From Mesorhizobium caraganae (GTDB lineage: Bacteria; Pseudomonadota; Alphaproteobacteria; Rhizobiales; Rhizobiaceae), in assembly GCF_016836705.1 (NCBI RefSeq), contig NZ_JAFCGY010000015.1:62001-126000 (forward strand): a DNA stretch of 64,000 bases, written 5' to 3'. Made by a program: the position numbers and the translations under genes. The number at the start of each line of letters is the position of its first letter. Within the stretch, counting starts at the first letter, position 1. The notes under the pieces were generated by a model. The model had not been told where the DNA came from and did not search any database. It saw nothing but the letters and a program-made list of their open reading frames with translations. Positions 43,077 through 50,901 of the stretch are shown here, in pieces.

Positions 43077-43787
43077 CTACACCACCTCCACCACAGGCCG
43101 GTGGAAGCGCGCCTGATGATATTCGCAGTAGCTTTTCAGCGCCCTTGTGCGCAGGCCGCAGCACAGCATGTCCGGTCCCGGCAGGCTGCCTGGCTCATCA
43201 TTTTCGGGGTCTTCCTCCAGCGCCAGGTCGAGCGGCGCGCGGCAGCGGTCGAACAGGCAATCGATGAAGCGCATGGCGGCGACATGCGGCTGGCGACCGA
43301 TGGCGGCGGGGCGCGGCGCCGGCATCTTGAAGCGGTAGATTTCGCCGTCGACCACCAGTCGCCCCTCGCCCGGGATCGAGCGTGCCGGCCGAGGCGGCGA
43401 CAGTGGCTTGGCCGGTGGCTGACGGGCCGGTTTGGCGACCGGCGCGGTTGGTCCTGTCTGCTTCGAAACGTCTGGCTGCCTTACGGGCTCGTTCGGCTGG
43501 TTCCTCGCGGCCGTGTCCTGGGCTACATTTTCATTGGCCGCGGGTGGTCTTGCTGTGCTCTTTCCCGCCGCATTCTTCCTGGGTCGGCCGCCGGACCGGC
43601 CGCCCTTGGGATTGGCAAAGCCGATGGTCTTCAGCGCGCTGTTGCGGTGGACGATGCCGATGATGGCGTTGCGCGAGACCGGGCTGCTGCGCAGCGCCGT
43701 GAAGCGGATGGCGATCCTGGCCGCCGACAGGCCATCCCTGAGCCAGACGGCAATCTCCTGCAATTCGGTCTCGGTATAGGCAGTCAT
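43077..43787 (-). CDS. GcrA-family regulator paralogue
   Basis: A 236-residue protein. The N-terminal helix-turn-helix reads ELQEIAVWLRDGLSAARIA followed by VSRNAIIGIVHRN, the GcrA signature. GcrA binds sigma-70 and methylated promoters in cell-cycle control. A Pro-rich, disordered linker (about 65-150) leads to a C-terminal segment with Cys and His pairs (IDCLFDRC and YCEYHQARFH) that could bind zinc. It is shorter in its first helix and longer in the linker than canonical GcrA, so it is probably a paralogue. ATG 43787 is preferred. Confidence 0.75.
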   Translation of the reverse strand: MTAYTETELQEIAVWLRDGLSAARIAIRFTALRSSPVSRNAIIGIVHRNSALKTIGFANPKGGRSGGRPRKNAAGKSTARPPAANENVAQDTAARNQPNEPVRQPDVSKQTGPTAPVAKPARQPPAKPLSPPRPARSIPGEGRLVVDGEIYRFKMPAPRPAAIGRQPHVAAMRFIDCLFDRCRAPLDLALEEDPENDEPGSLPGPDMLCCGLRTRALKSYCEYHQARFHRPVVEVV

Positions 43788-43870
43788 GTCGGATCCATTG
43801 ATTTGCGCGCAAAGGCAGGCGCTCGGCCTGAGGGCCAAGGCAAAGGTTCAGAACGTCGAGTTTGGTATTG

Positions 43871-44239
43871 TCAGGCGGTGCTGGCGGCCGGCAGGGAGCC
43901 TACGAGATGCCGCAGTGCAGCTTCCGCTGCCGCTTTGGTGAGGGCGGAAACCGCCCTCCCCGTCAGCCGGTCAAACAGGATGACAGTGCCGTCTTCCGTG
44001 CGGATACAGGAGATGCCCTGCCCGCCGGAAGCAGCCCTTGGCGCACCGGCGGCGCCATCGGGCAAAAAGGTGGCCGGAGCTGGGAGAGGAGCGGCTCCGG
44101 CCGTTCCGATCGACAGGGGGAGGCCGACCGGATTCGGGGCAAAAGCCCCGGTTGGCGTCCGGACCGGGGAGGAGGACGGCCCGGACGATGGGAGAAAGCT
44201 GACGATGCCTGCGGAAACGCTTGCGGTTTGTTTGATCAT
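43871..44239 (-). CDS. Hypothetical protein controlled by the S24 repressor operators
   Basis: A 122-residue protein with a low-complexity Pro/Ala/Gly first half and a compact C-terminal half (SCIRTEDGTVILFDRLTGRA, then a helix AAAEAALRHLVG). No family recognised. It is divergent from the S24 repressor gene. The operator-like palindrome at 44248-44262 ends nine bases before its ATG, so repression by the neighbour is likely. There is no ribosome site, so it may be leaderless. Confidence 0.55.
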   Translation of the reverse strand: MIKQTASVSAGIVSFLPSSGPSSSPVRTPTGAFAPNPVGLPLSIGTAGAAPLPAPATFLPDGAAGAPRAASGGQGISCIRTEDGTVILFDRLTGRAVSALTKAAAEAALRHLVGSLPAASTA

Positions 44240-44247
44240 GCGCTAAG

Positions 44248-44262
44248 CGTACGATATGTACG
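44248..44262. promoter_or_regulatory. Operator O1, CGTAC-N5-GTACG
   Basis: Perfect five-base arms around GATAT, between the divergent genes at 44239 and 44320. A second GTACG-AAA-CGTAC pair overlaps it on the right. Confidence 0.7.
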
Positions 44263-44281
44263 AAACGTACGCAAGCGAAAT

Positions 44282-44296
44282 CGTACGTATTGGACG
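44282..44296. promoter_or_regulatory. Operator O2, CGTAC-N5-GGACG
   Basis: Same spacing as O1 with one mismatch in the right arm. It lies 24-38 bases before the S24 repressor start and may mediate self-repression. Confidence 0.6.
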
Positions 44297-44319
44297 ATAA
44301 ATTTCAGGCAATTTGTACG

Positions 44320-44982
44320 ATGCAGGAACCGAGGCACAGATTGCAGCAGGCACGGGCGGAGGCGGGTTATGCCTCGCCGAGCGACGCCGCGCGGGCATTG
44401 CGCGACATCAACAAGAACACGCTGATCAGCCACGAGAACGGCAACCGGCCGCTGTCGCGCAAGGCGGCGGAGAAATACGGCCGCCTGTTCGGCGTCGACC
44501 CCGGCTGGCTCTTGTTCAACGGTGAGAGCGGCAGCCTTGCGGGCGGCCATTTCGGCTTTGACGAGGCGGGCCGGCAGATCCCGATGCCGTCGCTGGCCAC
44601 GGTCGACGTGCCCATCGTCTCGTGGATCAGCGCCGGCGAACTCGGCAGCCAGGACATGGTGGTCAATCTCAGCGATTATCCGACCATCCCCACCACCGAT
44701 CTCGAGCAGGGCCAGTGGATTGCGCTGCGCGTCGACGGTCCGTCGATGAACAAGATCTCGCCGCCGGATTCGATCATCTTCGTCAACCTGCGCGACAAGC
44801 GGCTGGTGACCAATGGCTGCTACGTCATTTCCGACGAAAGCGGCCAGGCCACCTACAAACGCTATCGTCCCAACGAGAACCCGCCCTTCCAGCCGGCCTC
44901 CTACATGGACATCCCGCCGCCAGCGCTCGAAGGCGCCATCACCATCATCGGCCGGGTGAAGCGCTCGATGATCGACATGTGA
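44320..44982 (+). CDS. XRE-family repressor with S24 (LexA-like) peptidase domain
   Basis: A 220-residue repressor. A helix-turn-helix fills about 4-65 (SPSDAARALRDINKNTLISH). The S24 domain keeps an Ala-Gly bond at 105-106 (WISAGEL), the Ser142 nucleophile (DGPSMN) and Lys180 (ATYKRY). The Ser-Lys spacing of 38 is close to that of LexA, so self-cleavage is plausible. ATG 44320 is preferred; TTG 44290 in frame lies inside operator O2. Operators lie on both sides of the divergent promoter and a third at 48884. Confidence 0.85.
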   Translation: MQEPRHRLQQARAEAGYASPSDAARALRDINKNTLISHENGNRPLSRKAAEKYGRLFGVDPGWLLFNGESGSLAGGHFGFDEAGRQIPMPSLATVDVPIVSWISAGELGSQDMVVNLSDYPTIPTTDLEQGQWIALRVDGPSMNKISPPDSIIFVNLRDKRLVTNGCYVISDESGQATYKRYRPNENPPFQPASYMDIPPPALEGAITIIGRVKRSMIDM

Positions 44983-44987
44983 GGGGC

Positions 44988-45143
44988 TAATCTCCCCCCT
45001 CGAGGGGGAGATGTCGCCGAAGGCGACAGAGGGGGTCGCCGCGCGTGAAGCGCCGACTCTCCATCTGCAGGGTAAGTCGAGCCCAGTCGGACCGACCCCC
45101 TCTGGCCGCTTCGCGGCCATCTCCCCCTCGAGGGGGGAGATTA
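44988..45143. repeat. Paired-palindrome intergenic element, family A, copy 2
   Basis: TAATCTCCCCCCTCGAGGGG at the left is mirrored at the right end, with the GGCCGCTTCGCGGCC hairpin inside. The right end supplies the TAA stop codon of the thiY gene. Confidence 0.88.
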
Positions 45144-46148
45144 CGCCCCCAAAAACTCGTTCGTAAAATAAGCTCCAAAATCCGGCCTTTCCTTCAGCAC
45201 CTTGCCATCACCATCGAGCAATATTCCGGCGTTGAAGAGGTAGGTTCCCATCGCCTCGACCTTGGCCTTGTCGATGGTGCCGATGACGCCGGCCTCGCTT
45301 CTGAGGAAGTGCCCGTCGACCAGCATCTTCAGCGAGGCGTGGATCAGCGCCGGGTCGGTCAGCGCGTCCTTGTTGGACGCGATCAGCAGGTCGCCGGCTT
45401 CTTGCGGATGATCGACGGCAAACTGATAGCCGCGCCGCGTTGCCTCGACGAAGGCGGAAGCCGTTTTCGGGTTTGCCTGGAGATAGGCATCGCTGGAGGC
45501 GATGACGGTGGTATGCTCGTCAGGCACGCCGTAGTCGGCGTAGCGGAAGCCGCGTTGCCTGATGCCTTTCAGCTCGGCATCGACGCCTTCCCAGGTCGAG
45601 ACCTCCAGCGTGAAATCGACCGAGCCATTGGCCAGCGCCTCATAGGCCGAGGTGCCGAGCGTCACCGTCTCGAAACTGCCCTTGCCGCCATCGTGGCGGA
45701 TGATGGTCGAGATCAGCGTGTTTTCCCAGGCGCTGCCGAAGCCGCCATAGGTCAGGCCGTCGAGATTCTTCGGGCTCTTGATCTCGCTGCGATCCGCGTT
45801 GAAGACCAGCCGGCCGGTCTCCTGCTGCACCACGGCGTAGACCGCCTTGAGGTCGGCGCCGGCGGCGCGCTGGGTGAACAGGCCGACGCCGGCAATGCCG
45901 AAATCGGCGATGCGGTTGGCGACCAGCGTGCCGGCGCCGGTATCGCCATAAGGCAGGATGTCGACGGTGAGCCCGGCCTCGCCGTAAAAGCCTTTGTCGC
46001 GGGCCACAAACAGGCCGATATGGTTGGTGTTGACCGTCCAGTCGAGCGCGACGGTGACTTTTTGCGCAGCCGCATGAGCGCGCGAGGCCAGCGGCAGTCC
46101 GGCAGCCAGCGTCAAAAGCAGCGCTTGCCGGCGGGTGAATTCGGTCAT
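45141..46148 (-). CDS. thiY: Pyrimidine (HMP-type) ABC transporter binding protein
   Basis: A 335-residue NMT1/ThiY-family binding protein. The signal peptide (1-26) starts with FTRRQALLL, a twin-arginine-like pattern. The mature part has ALDWTVNTNHIGLFVARDKG, and YGGFGSAWE, typical of binding proteins for thiamine-pyrimidine precursors. It is the last gene of the TPP-riboswitch operon. The stop codon TAA comes from a palindromic element. Overlap of four bases with the ATPase gene indicates coupled translation. Confidence 0.88.
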   Translation of the reverse strand: MTEFTRRQALLLTLAAGLPLASRAHAAAQKVTVALDWTVNTNHIGLFVARDKGFYGEAGLTVDILPYGDTGAGTLVANRIADFGIAGVGLFTQRAAGADLKAVYAVVQQETGRLVFNADRSEIKSPKNLDGLTYGGFGSAWENTLISTIIRHDGGKGSFETVTLGTSAYEALANGSVDFTLEVSTWEGVDAELKGIRQRGFRYADYGVPDEHTTVIASSDAYLQANPKTASAFVEATRRGYQFAVDHPQEAGDLLIASNKDALTDPALIHASLKMLVDGHFLRSEAGVIGTIDKAKVEAMGTYLFNAGILLDGDGKVLKERPDFGAYFTNEFLGA

Positions 46149-46933
46149 GATGATCTCCTTTGAGCGGTCTGGGGGAGCGAGGCTGGGTCAGTCCCGGGAT
46201 TGAGCAGCGTGTCGAGGATTTCGGCTTCGAGCGCGGCGGCCTGGCGCGCGGCATCGCTGCCGGCGGCGCGCGGTCGCGGCAGCGGCACGGCGATCTCGCT
46301 GATGATGCGGGCTGGCCGCGCCGACAGGAGATAAATGCGGTCCGACAGGTACACCGCTTCACGCACGTCATGGGTGATCAGCAGCGCCGTCCAGCGATGA
46401 CGCTGCCACGTGCCTTCCAGCCAGCGCTGCATGGCCGCGCGTGTCAGCGCATCCAGCGCGCCAAAGGGCTCATCGAGCAACAGCATGTCGCGTTGCTGCA
46501 CCACAGTGCGTAAAAGCGCGGCGCGCTGGCGCATGCCGCCGGAGAGTTCCGCCGGCCAGGCGCGCTCGAAGCCGGCAAGGCCGAACTCGGCGAACAGCGG
46601 CGCGACTTGCTCCTGCGCCGCCCGTCGCGGCATGCCCTGCACTTCGAGCCCCAGCGTCACATTGTCGATGACGCGCCGCCACGGCATCAGCGCGTCGCGC
46701 TGCGGCATGAAGGCGAAATGGCGACCATGGTCATCGAGTGGCGCACCGTCGAAGCGCATGTCGCCCTCGCCTTTCAGCGCACCGGTCAGCAGCTGGAACA
46801 GGGTCGACTTGCCGGCGCCGGAGGGGCCGAGGATGGACACGAACTCGCCGGCCGCGACATGAAGCGAAATGCCCGCGAGCACCTCCAGCGCGCCGAAGCT
46901 TTTGCTGATATCGCGGAGTTCGAGCCGTGTCAT
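46145..46933 (-). CDS. thiZ: Pyrimidine (HMP-type) ABC transporter ATPase
   Basis: A 262-residue ATPase of the nitrate/taurine/thiamine-precursor class. Walker A is GPSGAGKST near 38, the signature is LSGGMRQRA near 133 and Walker B is MLLLDEP near 153. ATG 46933 overlaps the permease stop by four bases; the much longer open frame upstream is a shadow of the permease gene. It energises uptake of a thiamine pyrimidine precursor. Confidence 0.88.
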   Translation of the reverse strand: MTRLELRDISKSFGALEVLAGISLHVAAGEFVSILGPSGAGKSTLFQLLTGALKGEGDMRFDGAPLDDHGRHFAFMPQRDALMPWRRVIDNVTLGLEVQGMPRRAAQEQVAPLFAEFGLAGFERAWPAELSGGMRQRAALLRTVVQQRDMLLLDEPFGALDALTRAAMQRWLEGTWQRHRWTALLITHDVREAVYLSDRIYLLSARPARIISEIAVPLPRPRAAGSDAARQAAALEAEILDTLLNPGTDPASLPQTAQRRSS

Positions 46934-47985
46934 TGGGAGCTCTCTCCCGAAGACTTGCCGCCGCGGCTCTCGCTCCCCGCATTTTCCCAGGGCATGGCGA
47001 GGCGCTGGATGAGCACCGCAAGGCCGAACAAAGCAAGCGTGAGCGCCGCGCTGACGGCGACCGCGGCGAGCACCAGATCGGGGCGGAAATTGTTCTTGGC
47101 GTTGAGCATGTAGATGCCCAATCCCTCCGCCGCCCCCGCATATTCGGCGAAGATCGCGCCGACCACGGCGTAGGTGATGGAGATGCGCAGCCCGGCGAAG
47201 AAGTACGGCAGCGCCGAAGGCAACCGCGCCAGCCAGAAGATGCGCCAGCGCCCTGCTCCCATGGCGGCGAGCATCTGGGCAATCTCCTTGCTGGTTGCAG
47301 CGTAGCCTTCGACCAGCGCCACCATCATCGGGAAGAAAGTGACCAGTGCGACGAGCAGGATTTTCGGCATCAGCCCGAAGCCGAACCACAGCACGATGAG
47401 CGGCGCGATGGCGACCAGCGGCAAGGTCTGGCTGACGATCAGCAGCGGGAAGAGCGCGCGGCGCAGCGGAGCCAGAAAATCGACCAGCGCCGAAAGCACG
47501 AACGCAGCCACCAACGAGCAGGCAAAGCCGGCAAGCGTGGCACGGATGGTGGGAAGCGTATTGTCGGCAAGGGCAGCGCGGTTCTCCCAGGCCTGCAGCA
47601 ACACGCGCGACGGCGCCGGCAGCATGGTGGGCGCTGCGCCACCATAGCGGGCATTGAGCTCCCAGGCCGCGAGGAGCAGGGTGAAGGAGATAGCGGCGGG
47701 GATGGCCTTGGCGATGGCGGAGGCTGATCTCCCCCCTCGAGGGGGAGATGTCGCCGAAGGCGACAGAGGGGGTCGCCGGCCATAGAGCGCCCACGCCTTG
47801 CCGATGCGAAAAGAGCGTCGGCGCTCCACGCGCTGGAACCCCCTCTGGCCTGCCGGCCATCTCCCCCTCAAGGGGGGAGATTCACTTGCATCGCGGTCTT
47901 CGCCAATTGCCAATGGCTCCTCTCCTCTTTGTACTGAGGGGTCAGAGGCATCTCCCCCACGCGATGGGTTGAACGAAACAGCCAC
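46930..47985 (-). CDS. thiX: Pyrimidine (HMP-type) ABC transporter permease with a repeat-encoded N-terminal extension
   Basis: A 351-residue reading frame. Residues from about 88 onward form a normal permease of about 264 residues with six helices and the EGYAATSKEIAQMLAAMGAG loop that contacts the ATPase. Residues 35-87 are translated from a family A palindromic element (47726-47882). No ATG, GTG or TTG lies between the element and the first helix, so translation must start before or inside the element. GTG 47985 with GAGG eight bases upstream fits. Either the extension is tolerated or an internal start in the element is used. Confidence 0.8.
   Translation of the reverse strand: MAVSFNPSRGGDASDPSVQRGEEPLAIGEDRDASESPPLRGRWPAGQRGFQRVERRRSFRIGKAWALYGRRPPLSPSATSPPRGGRSASAIAKAIPAAISFTLLLAAWELNARYGGAAPTMLPAPSRVLLQAWENRAALADNTLPTIRATLAGFACSLVAAFVLSALVDFLAPLRRALFPLLIVSQTLPLVAIAPLIVLWFGFGLMPKILLVALVTFFPMMVALVEGYAATSKEIAQMLAAMGAGRWRIFWLARLPSALPYFFAGLRISITYAVVGAIFAEYAGAAEGLGIYMLNAKNNFRPDLVLAAVAVSAALTLALFGLAVLIQRLAMPWENAGSESRGGKSSGESSQ
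47726..47882. repeat. Paired-palindrome element, family A, copy 3, inside the thiX coding frame
   Basis: The same CTCCCCCCTCGAGGGGGAG and GGGGGAGAT arms as copies 1 and 2, here without a stop codon in the thiX frame. Its length of 157 bases leaves the flanking reading frame open. Confidence 0.88.
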
Positions 47986-48021
47986 GGCAATATCCTCGAT
48001 GAACGACGCCTGAGCCGCGGC

Positions 48022-48630
48022 TCAGACGGCGCTCGGGCTGTTCGCCGAAATCGTGATGTCGAGGGTGACGTGGCCGGCGCCGGGGCCGAAGCGGCAGAAG
48101 GCTTCAGTGAGCGTTGCAAACACCGCGCCGGCATCGCCGCGCAATTTGGTGCAGAAGTTCTTCGAGCGTTCAAAGACGCCGGACTGCTTCAGGAAATCGA
48201 TGCAGCCATAGATCTCGTCCATATGGTCGCCCGTACCCATCACATAGAGCGAAAACTGCGCCGCCACCGGCTGGTCGGTCGATGGCGTGGCCTGGACGGC
48301 GCGGATCGCGGCGACCTTGCGCTCGTTCAGCGCAATGGCGGGTCCGCCGGTCTCGTCGGAGCGGCAGATTGGATCGTCGGGCTCACCCGGGCAACCGCGC
48401 GAAACCGCAGCCGAAAGCACGCAGTGCTTGCCGCTTTTGGCCGCCGCTACGAACAGGTCGCGCATGGCTGGAAACAACACCTCGGGCGGCCCGACCAGAA
48501 GCGTCGAGATGTCGTCGGTCTCGATCTTCAGCCGGTCGCGCCAAGGATCGAGCGCGCCGAGCGCACCAAGGATGACGCCGACGAAATCGTCAGTCATGGG
48601 ATAAAGGGAAATCTGTGCACCGGAAAACAT
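48022..48630 (-). CDS. ykoF: YkoF-family thiamine/HMP-binding protein
   Basis: A 202-residue protein with two ferredoxin-like ACT-type halves. GAQISLYPMTDDFVGVILGA opens the first and AQFSLYVMGTGDHMDEIYGC the second, the duplicated YkoF arrangement. B. subtilis YkoF binds thiamine and sits in the ykoFEDC operon. Here it leads a riboswitch-controlled operon with an HMP-type ABC transporter. ATG 48630 lies 11 bases after the riboswitch P1 stem with GAGGCGGG as ribosome site. Confidence 0.87.
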   Translation of the reverse strand: MFSGAQISLYPMTDDFVGVILGALGALDPWRDRLKIETDDISTLLVGPPEVLFPAMRDLFVAAAKSGKHCVLSAAVSRGCPGEPDDPICRSDETGGPAIALNERKVAAIRAVQATPSTDQPVAAQFSLYVMGTGDHMDEIYGCIDFLKQSGVFERSKNFCTKLRGDAGAVFATLTEAFCRFGPGAGHVTLDITISANSPSAV

Positions 48631-48635
48631 CGCCC

Positions 48636-48722
48636 GCCTCGCTCCGCTGGTATTATCCAGATCAGCTTTAGGGTCCGAAGGCTTGCCGCCCTCATCTCAG
48701 CCCCGACCATACGGAGCACCCC
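48636..48722 (-). promoter_or_regulatory. TPP (THI-element) riboswitch
   Basis: The reverse strand has GGGGCTGAGATG, ACCCTAAAGCTGATCTGG and ATAATACCAGCGGAGC, the conserved TPP aptamer core. P1 is GCTCCG (48717-48712) with CGGAGC (48646-48641). The ribosome site of ykoF follows P1 at once, so TPP binding probably blocks translation initiation. Confidence 0.95.
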
Positions 48723-48876
48723 TGTGGATGGGCGGGTTAAAGCACTGTTCGAGGCATTGGGGAAGAGTATTTTTCGACTGTCATCGCGAAGTGTGTTGGG
48801 CCAGGTTTCTTGGCTTCAGGAAATCCGCATCATTTTGAAAGTTGAGTTCGTTCAAATTGTACGCGTCATCCTTGAC

Positions 48877-48905
48877 GAAATATCGTACATAAAGTACGAT
48901 ATTTC
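48877..48905. promoter_or_regulatory. Operator O3, perfect 12-base palindrome around CGTAC-N5-GTACG
   Basis: Arms GAAATATCGTAC and GTACGATATTTC flank ATAAA. The core at 48884-48898 has the same arms and spacing as O1 at 44248. A lone GTACG lies 25 bases upstream. The site is 21 bases before the start of the next gene. Confidence 0.75.
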
Positions 48906-48925
48906 CTTTGAGCAAGGGGGATTCC

Positions 48926-49291
48926 GTGAGCACAGCGAACCATGGCGCCTTCGCCGACCTCTTCCGCCCGCTGTTGTCACTGCCGCTGCTGCCGCCCTTG
49001 TCGCTCGACCAGCGCGAACGCGTTGCCGGAGCATGGCGAATGGCCAGCCAGGACATCGCCGACGATATTCGTTTCATCCGCCAATATTTGAAAGTGATTG
49101 CCGAGAAGGACGAGAGGCTGTCGACCGGCACGCTCGTTCACAGCCGCGCCTATGTCGAAGCCTGCGCCGGCTGGCTGCCCCAGACGGTGGCGCGCTATCT
49201 GCGCCACCTGCGCCAGATCACCGAATGCGAACTGGTCATGACAGCTGCCGGTATCCGCTTTGCCCTCTCGAGTTATGCCTGGGAGGCATAG
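48926..49291 (+). CDS. Hypothetical helical protein under operator O3
   Basis: A 121-residue mainly helical protein. GWLPQTVARYLRHLRQI near 85 could be a DNA-recognition helix, but no family is recognised. GTG 48926 has AAGGGGGATTCC upstream and is better than TTG 48908. The perfect operator directly upstream matches those of the S24 repressor 4.6 kb away, so this is a probable member of the same regulon. A hairpin follows at 49317. Confidence 0.65.
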   Translation: MSTANHGAFADLFRPLLSLPLLPPLSLDQRERVAGAWRMASQDIADDIRFIRQYLKVIAEKDERLSTGTLVHSRAYVEACAGWLPQTVARYLRHLRQITECELVMTAAGIRFALSSYAWEA

Positions 49292-49316
49292 GCATCACGC
49301 GATCTTCATACACAAT

Positions 49317-49345
49317 GAATTGCGCTCCCCGTGGAGGCGCAATTC
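49317..49345. terminator. Hairpin between convergent genes
   Basis: GAATTGCGC pairs with GCGCAATTC across an 11-base loop. No long T-run, so termination is likely but not certain. Confidence 0.5.
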
Positions 49346-49419
49346 GTCGGGTTAAGAGACCCTGGCGGGCCGAACGGCGACGTCCAGAACGGGGCCGCCC
49401 AGGCGAATTCTGCCCTTGC

Positions 49420-49659
49420 CTATTTCGACTTGGCCTTGCCGTACTTTGCGGCGGCCGGCTTTGCAGCCTTGGGCTTGGCGGCGGCCGTGACAGGCTTCGC
49501 AGCGGCCTTCTTCGCCGTCTTCTTCGGTTTGGCGGCCGCACCATCTATTTCGGCCGTGGCCTGTTCCCAGTGCTCCTGATGCGCGCCTTCTGGGCGGCCG
49601 GCCTGTTCCCAAATCTCATGTGCGCGCTGGCGAATGCGGTCCTGTCTGTCGTCCGTCAC
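49420..49659 (-). CDS. DUF2934-domain protein with Lys/Ala-rich tail
   Basis: A 79-residue protein. The N-terminal RIRQRAHEIWEQAGRPEGAHQEHW in two parts is the DUF2934 domain. The second half is a histone H1-like Lys/Ala/Pro tail (KPKKTAKKAAAKP and repeats), suggesting DNA binding. GTG start with GGAGG six bases upstream. DUF2934 proteins are widespread in rhizobia and have no assigned function. Confidence 0.8.
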   Translation of the reverse strand: MTDDRQDRIRQRAHEIWEQAGRPEGAHQEHWEQATAEIDGAAAKPKKTAKKAAAKPVTAAAKPKAAKPAAAKYGKAKSK

Positions 49660-49752
49660 TTAAGCCTCCGTGGTTGGGTCCGATGGTTAGGTCCAGATTC
49701 CACGAAAACATTAGCCGAAATTTGAGCCGGCGTCTTGAGTGACGAGCTGCTT

Positions 49753-49956
49753 TCAATGCGGATCGGAAACGACCGCAACGCCGAGCAGCGCCGCTTTCTT
49801 GGTGATCAGCCCGGCGAGGTCGGCATCCGATCGATCCGTGCCGGTGCGCTCCCGCAAGAGCGCAATCGCTTCCTTCATCGACAACAGCGCGGTGCTGCGC
49901 TCAGCCAACAGCTTGTCGCAACACGCCGCCACGTTAGTCTCGACATGCGGCAACAT
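49753..49956 (-). CDS. Small hypothetical protein (67 aa)
   Basis: A 67-residue helical protein (CDKLLAERSTALLSMKEAIA, then RTGTDRSDADLAGLITKKAA) without a recognised family. AAAGGAGCATTGCCC precedes ATG 49956, which decides the start against an upstream ATG pair. It lies in a block of small stress-related genes. Confidence 0.6.
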   Translation of the reverse strand: MLPHVETNVAACCDKLLAERSTALLSMKEAIALLRERTGTDRSDADLAGLITKKAALLGVAVVSDPH

Positions 49957-50047
49957 GGGCAATGCTCCTTTCATCATTCGGCCCTGCCGCCCCTTATTGG
50001 GATGAACGACAGGGCCGTATTGGTGGTTCGGTCAGTTGTGGTCAGCG

Positions 50048-50377
50048 TTATTCGACCACCTCAACGATCCTGCGCGTGCTGGGATCGACCAACACTGTAT
50101 GGTTGTCGACAACAGCGTATCTGTACTGAACGTCAGGAACCTCCTGCAGTTCGACAGTGTCGGGCAAGGCGGAGCCGACATTCAACTCGACGCCGAGAAG
50201 ACTGACCGAGGCCAGCGGATGTTTTTTTACGTATTGGTGCACGACCGTGCGCTGTTCGGGAGTGATGATCACCTGCTGCTGCGCCGGCTGGGTGACAATG
50301 ACCTCGTCGGCCACGGCAACACCGAGACCTGCGATCATGGCGAGCCCGGCGACTGCTGGAATAAGGACGGTTTTCAT
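50048..50377 (-). CDS. DUF1236-domain secreted protein
   Basis: A 109-residue protein with a signal peptide (1-23, ending VADE). The mature part has ITPEQRTVVHQYVKKH, then VELNVGSALPDTVELQEVP, the DUF1236 pattern seen in many rhizobial envelope proteins. GACAGGAGACGAAG precedes the ATG. An exact EcfG-type promoter lies about 90 bases upstream. Function unknown. Confidence 0.8.
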   Translation of the reverse strand: MKTVLIPAVAGLAMIAGLGVAVADEVIVTQPAQQQVIITPEQRTVVHQYVKKHPLASVSLLGVELNVGSALPDTVELQEVPDVQYRYAVVDNHTVLVDPSTRRIVEVVE

Positions 50378-50466
50378 CTTCGTCTCCTGTCGTTGTTGGC
50401 GAGCTCCGCCGAGCTCCCGCACGAGGCGAAAACAACACGGATCAAATTGGCGGGCTCCTGGAGACA

Positions 50467-50491
50467 AACGCCTCCGGTACGGTCTAGTTCC
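50467..50491 (-). promoter_or_regulatory. EcfG-type promoter of the DUF1236 gene
   Basis: On the reverse strand GGAAC, 16 bases, CGTT, an exact consensus match. Confidence 0.72.
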
Positions 50492-50578
50492 GTAAGTGGA
50501 GACTAATTGATCGGTTCCATTGCTGCTGGAACCGCACAGGCATGATTCGCATTGGAGGATGATCCTCAGACCTTCAAA

Positions 50579-50833
50579 ATGGACGATATGCCGCTGCAAA
50601 ATCCGATGGCAATTGCCGTCGGCGCCGGCTTCCGACGCGACATCACCATGCTGGCCGAGATGCGGAATTTCCTTCAGGAATGGCCGCACGCCAGGCGCGG
50701 CAAGATTTACGAAACGGCGCTGAGGGCCTGCGAAATGGCCAGGGCTGGACACGTGACCAAGGACCAGGCGCTGCGGGCTTTCACAGCCTTTACGGAGACG
50801 GCGGCATTGCCTGGACCGGCATTGATCCGGTGA
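50579..50833 (+). CDS. DUF982-domain protein
   Basis: An 84-residue protein. EMRNFLQEWPHARRGKIYET followed by ALRACEMARAGHVTKDQALRAF matches DUF982, small rhizobial proteins often found near plasmid or stress genes. The start is uncertain between ATG 50579 and ATG 50588. An inverted repeat CGGTTCC/GGAACCG lies about 45 bases upstream. Confidence 0.7.
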   Translation: MDDMPLQNPMAIAVGAGFRRDITMLAEMRNFLQEWPHARRGKIYETALRACEMARAGHVTKDQALRAFTAFTETAALPGPALIR

Positions 50834-50901
50834 CGGCGCTGCGCCTGGCCAAGGCTGGAACTGGCCGGCCCCGGTCCACACTGTAGAGACCTCAAGCGGG
50901 A

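Noticed and set aside
46934..47860. Long N-terminal extension of the thiZ ATPase frame
   Set aside because: It runs through the permease gene in another frame. ATG 46933, overlapping the permease stop, is the normal start.
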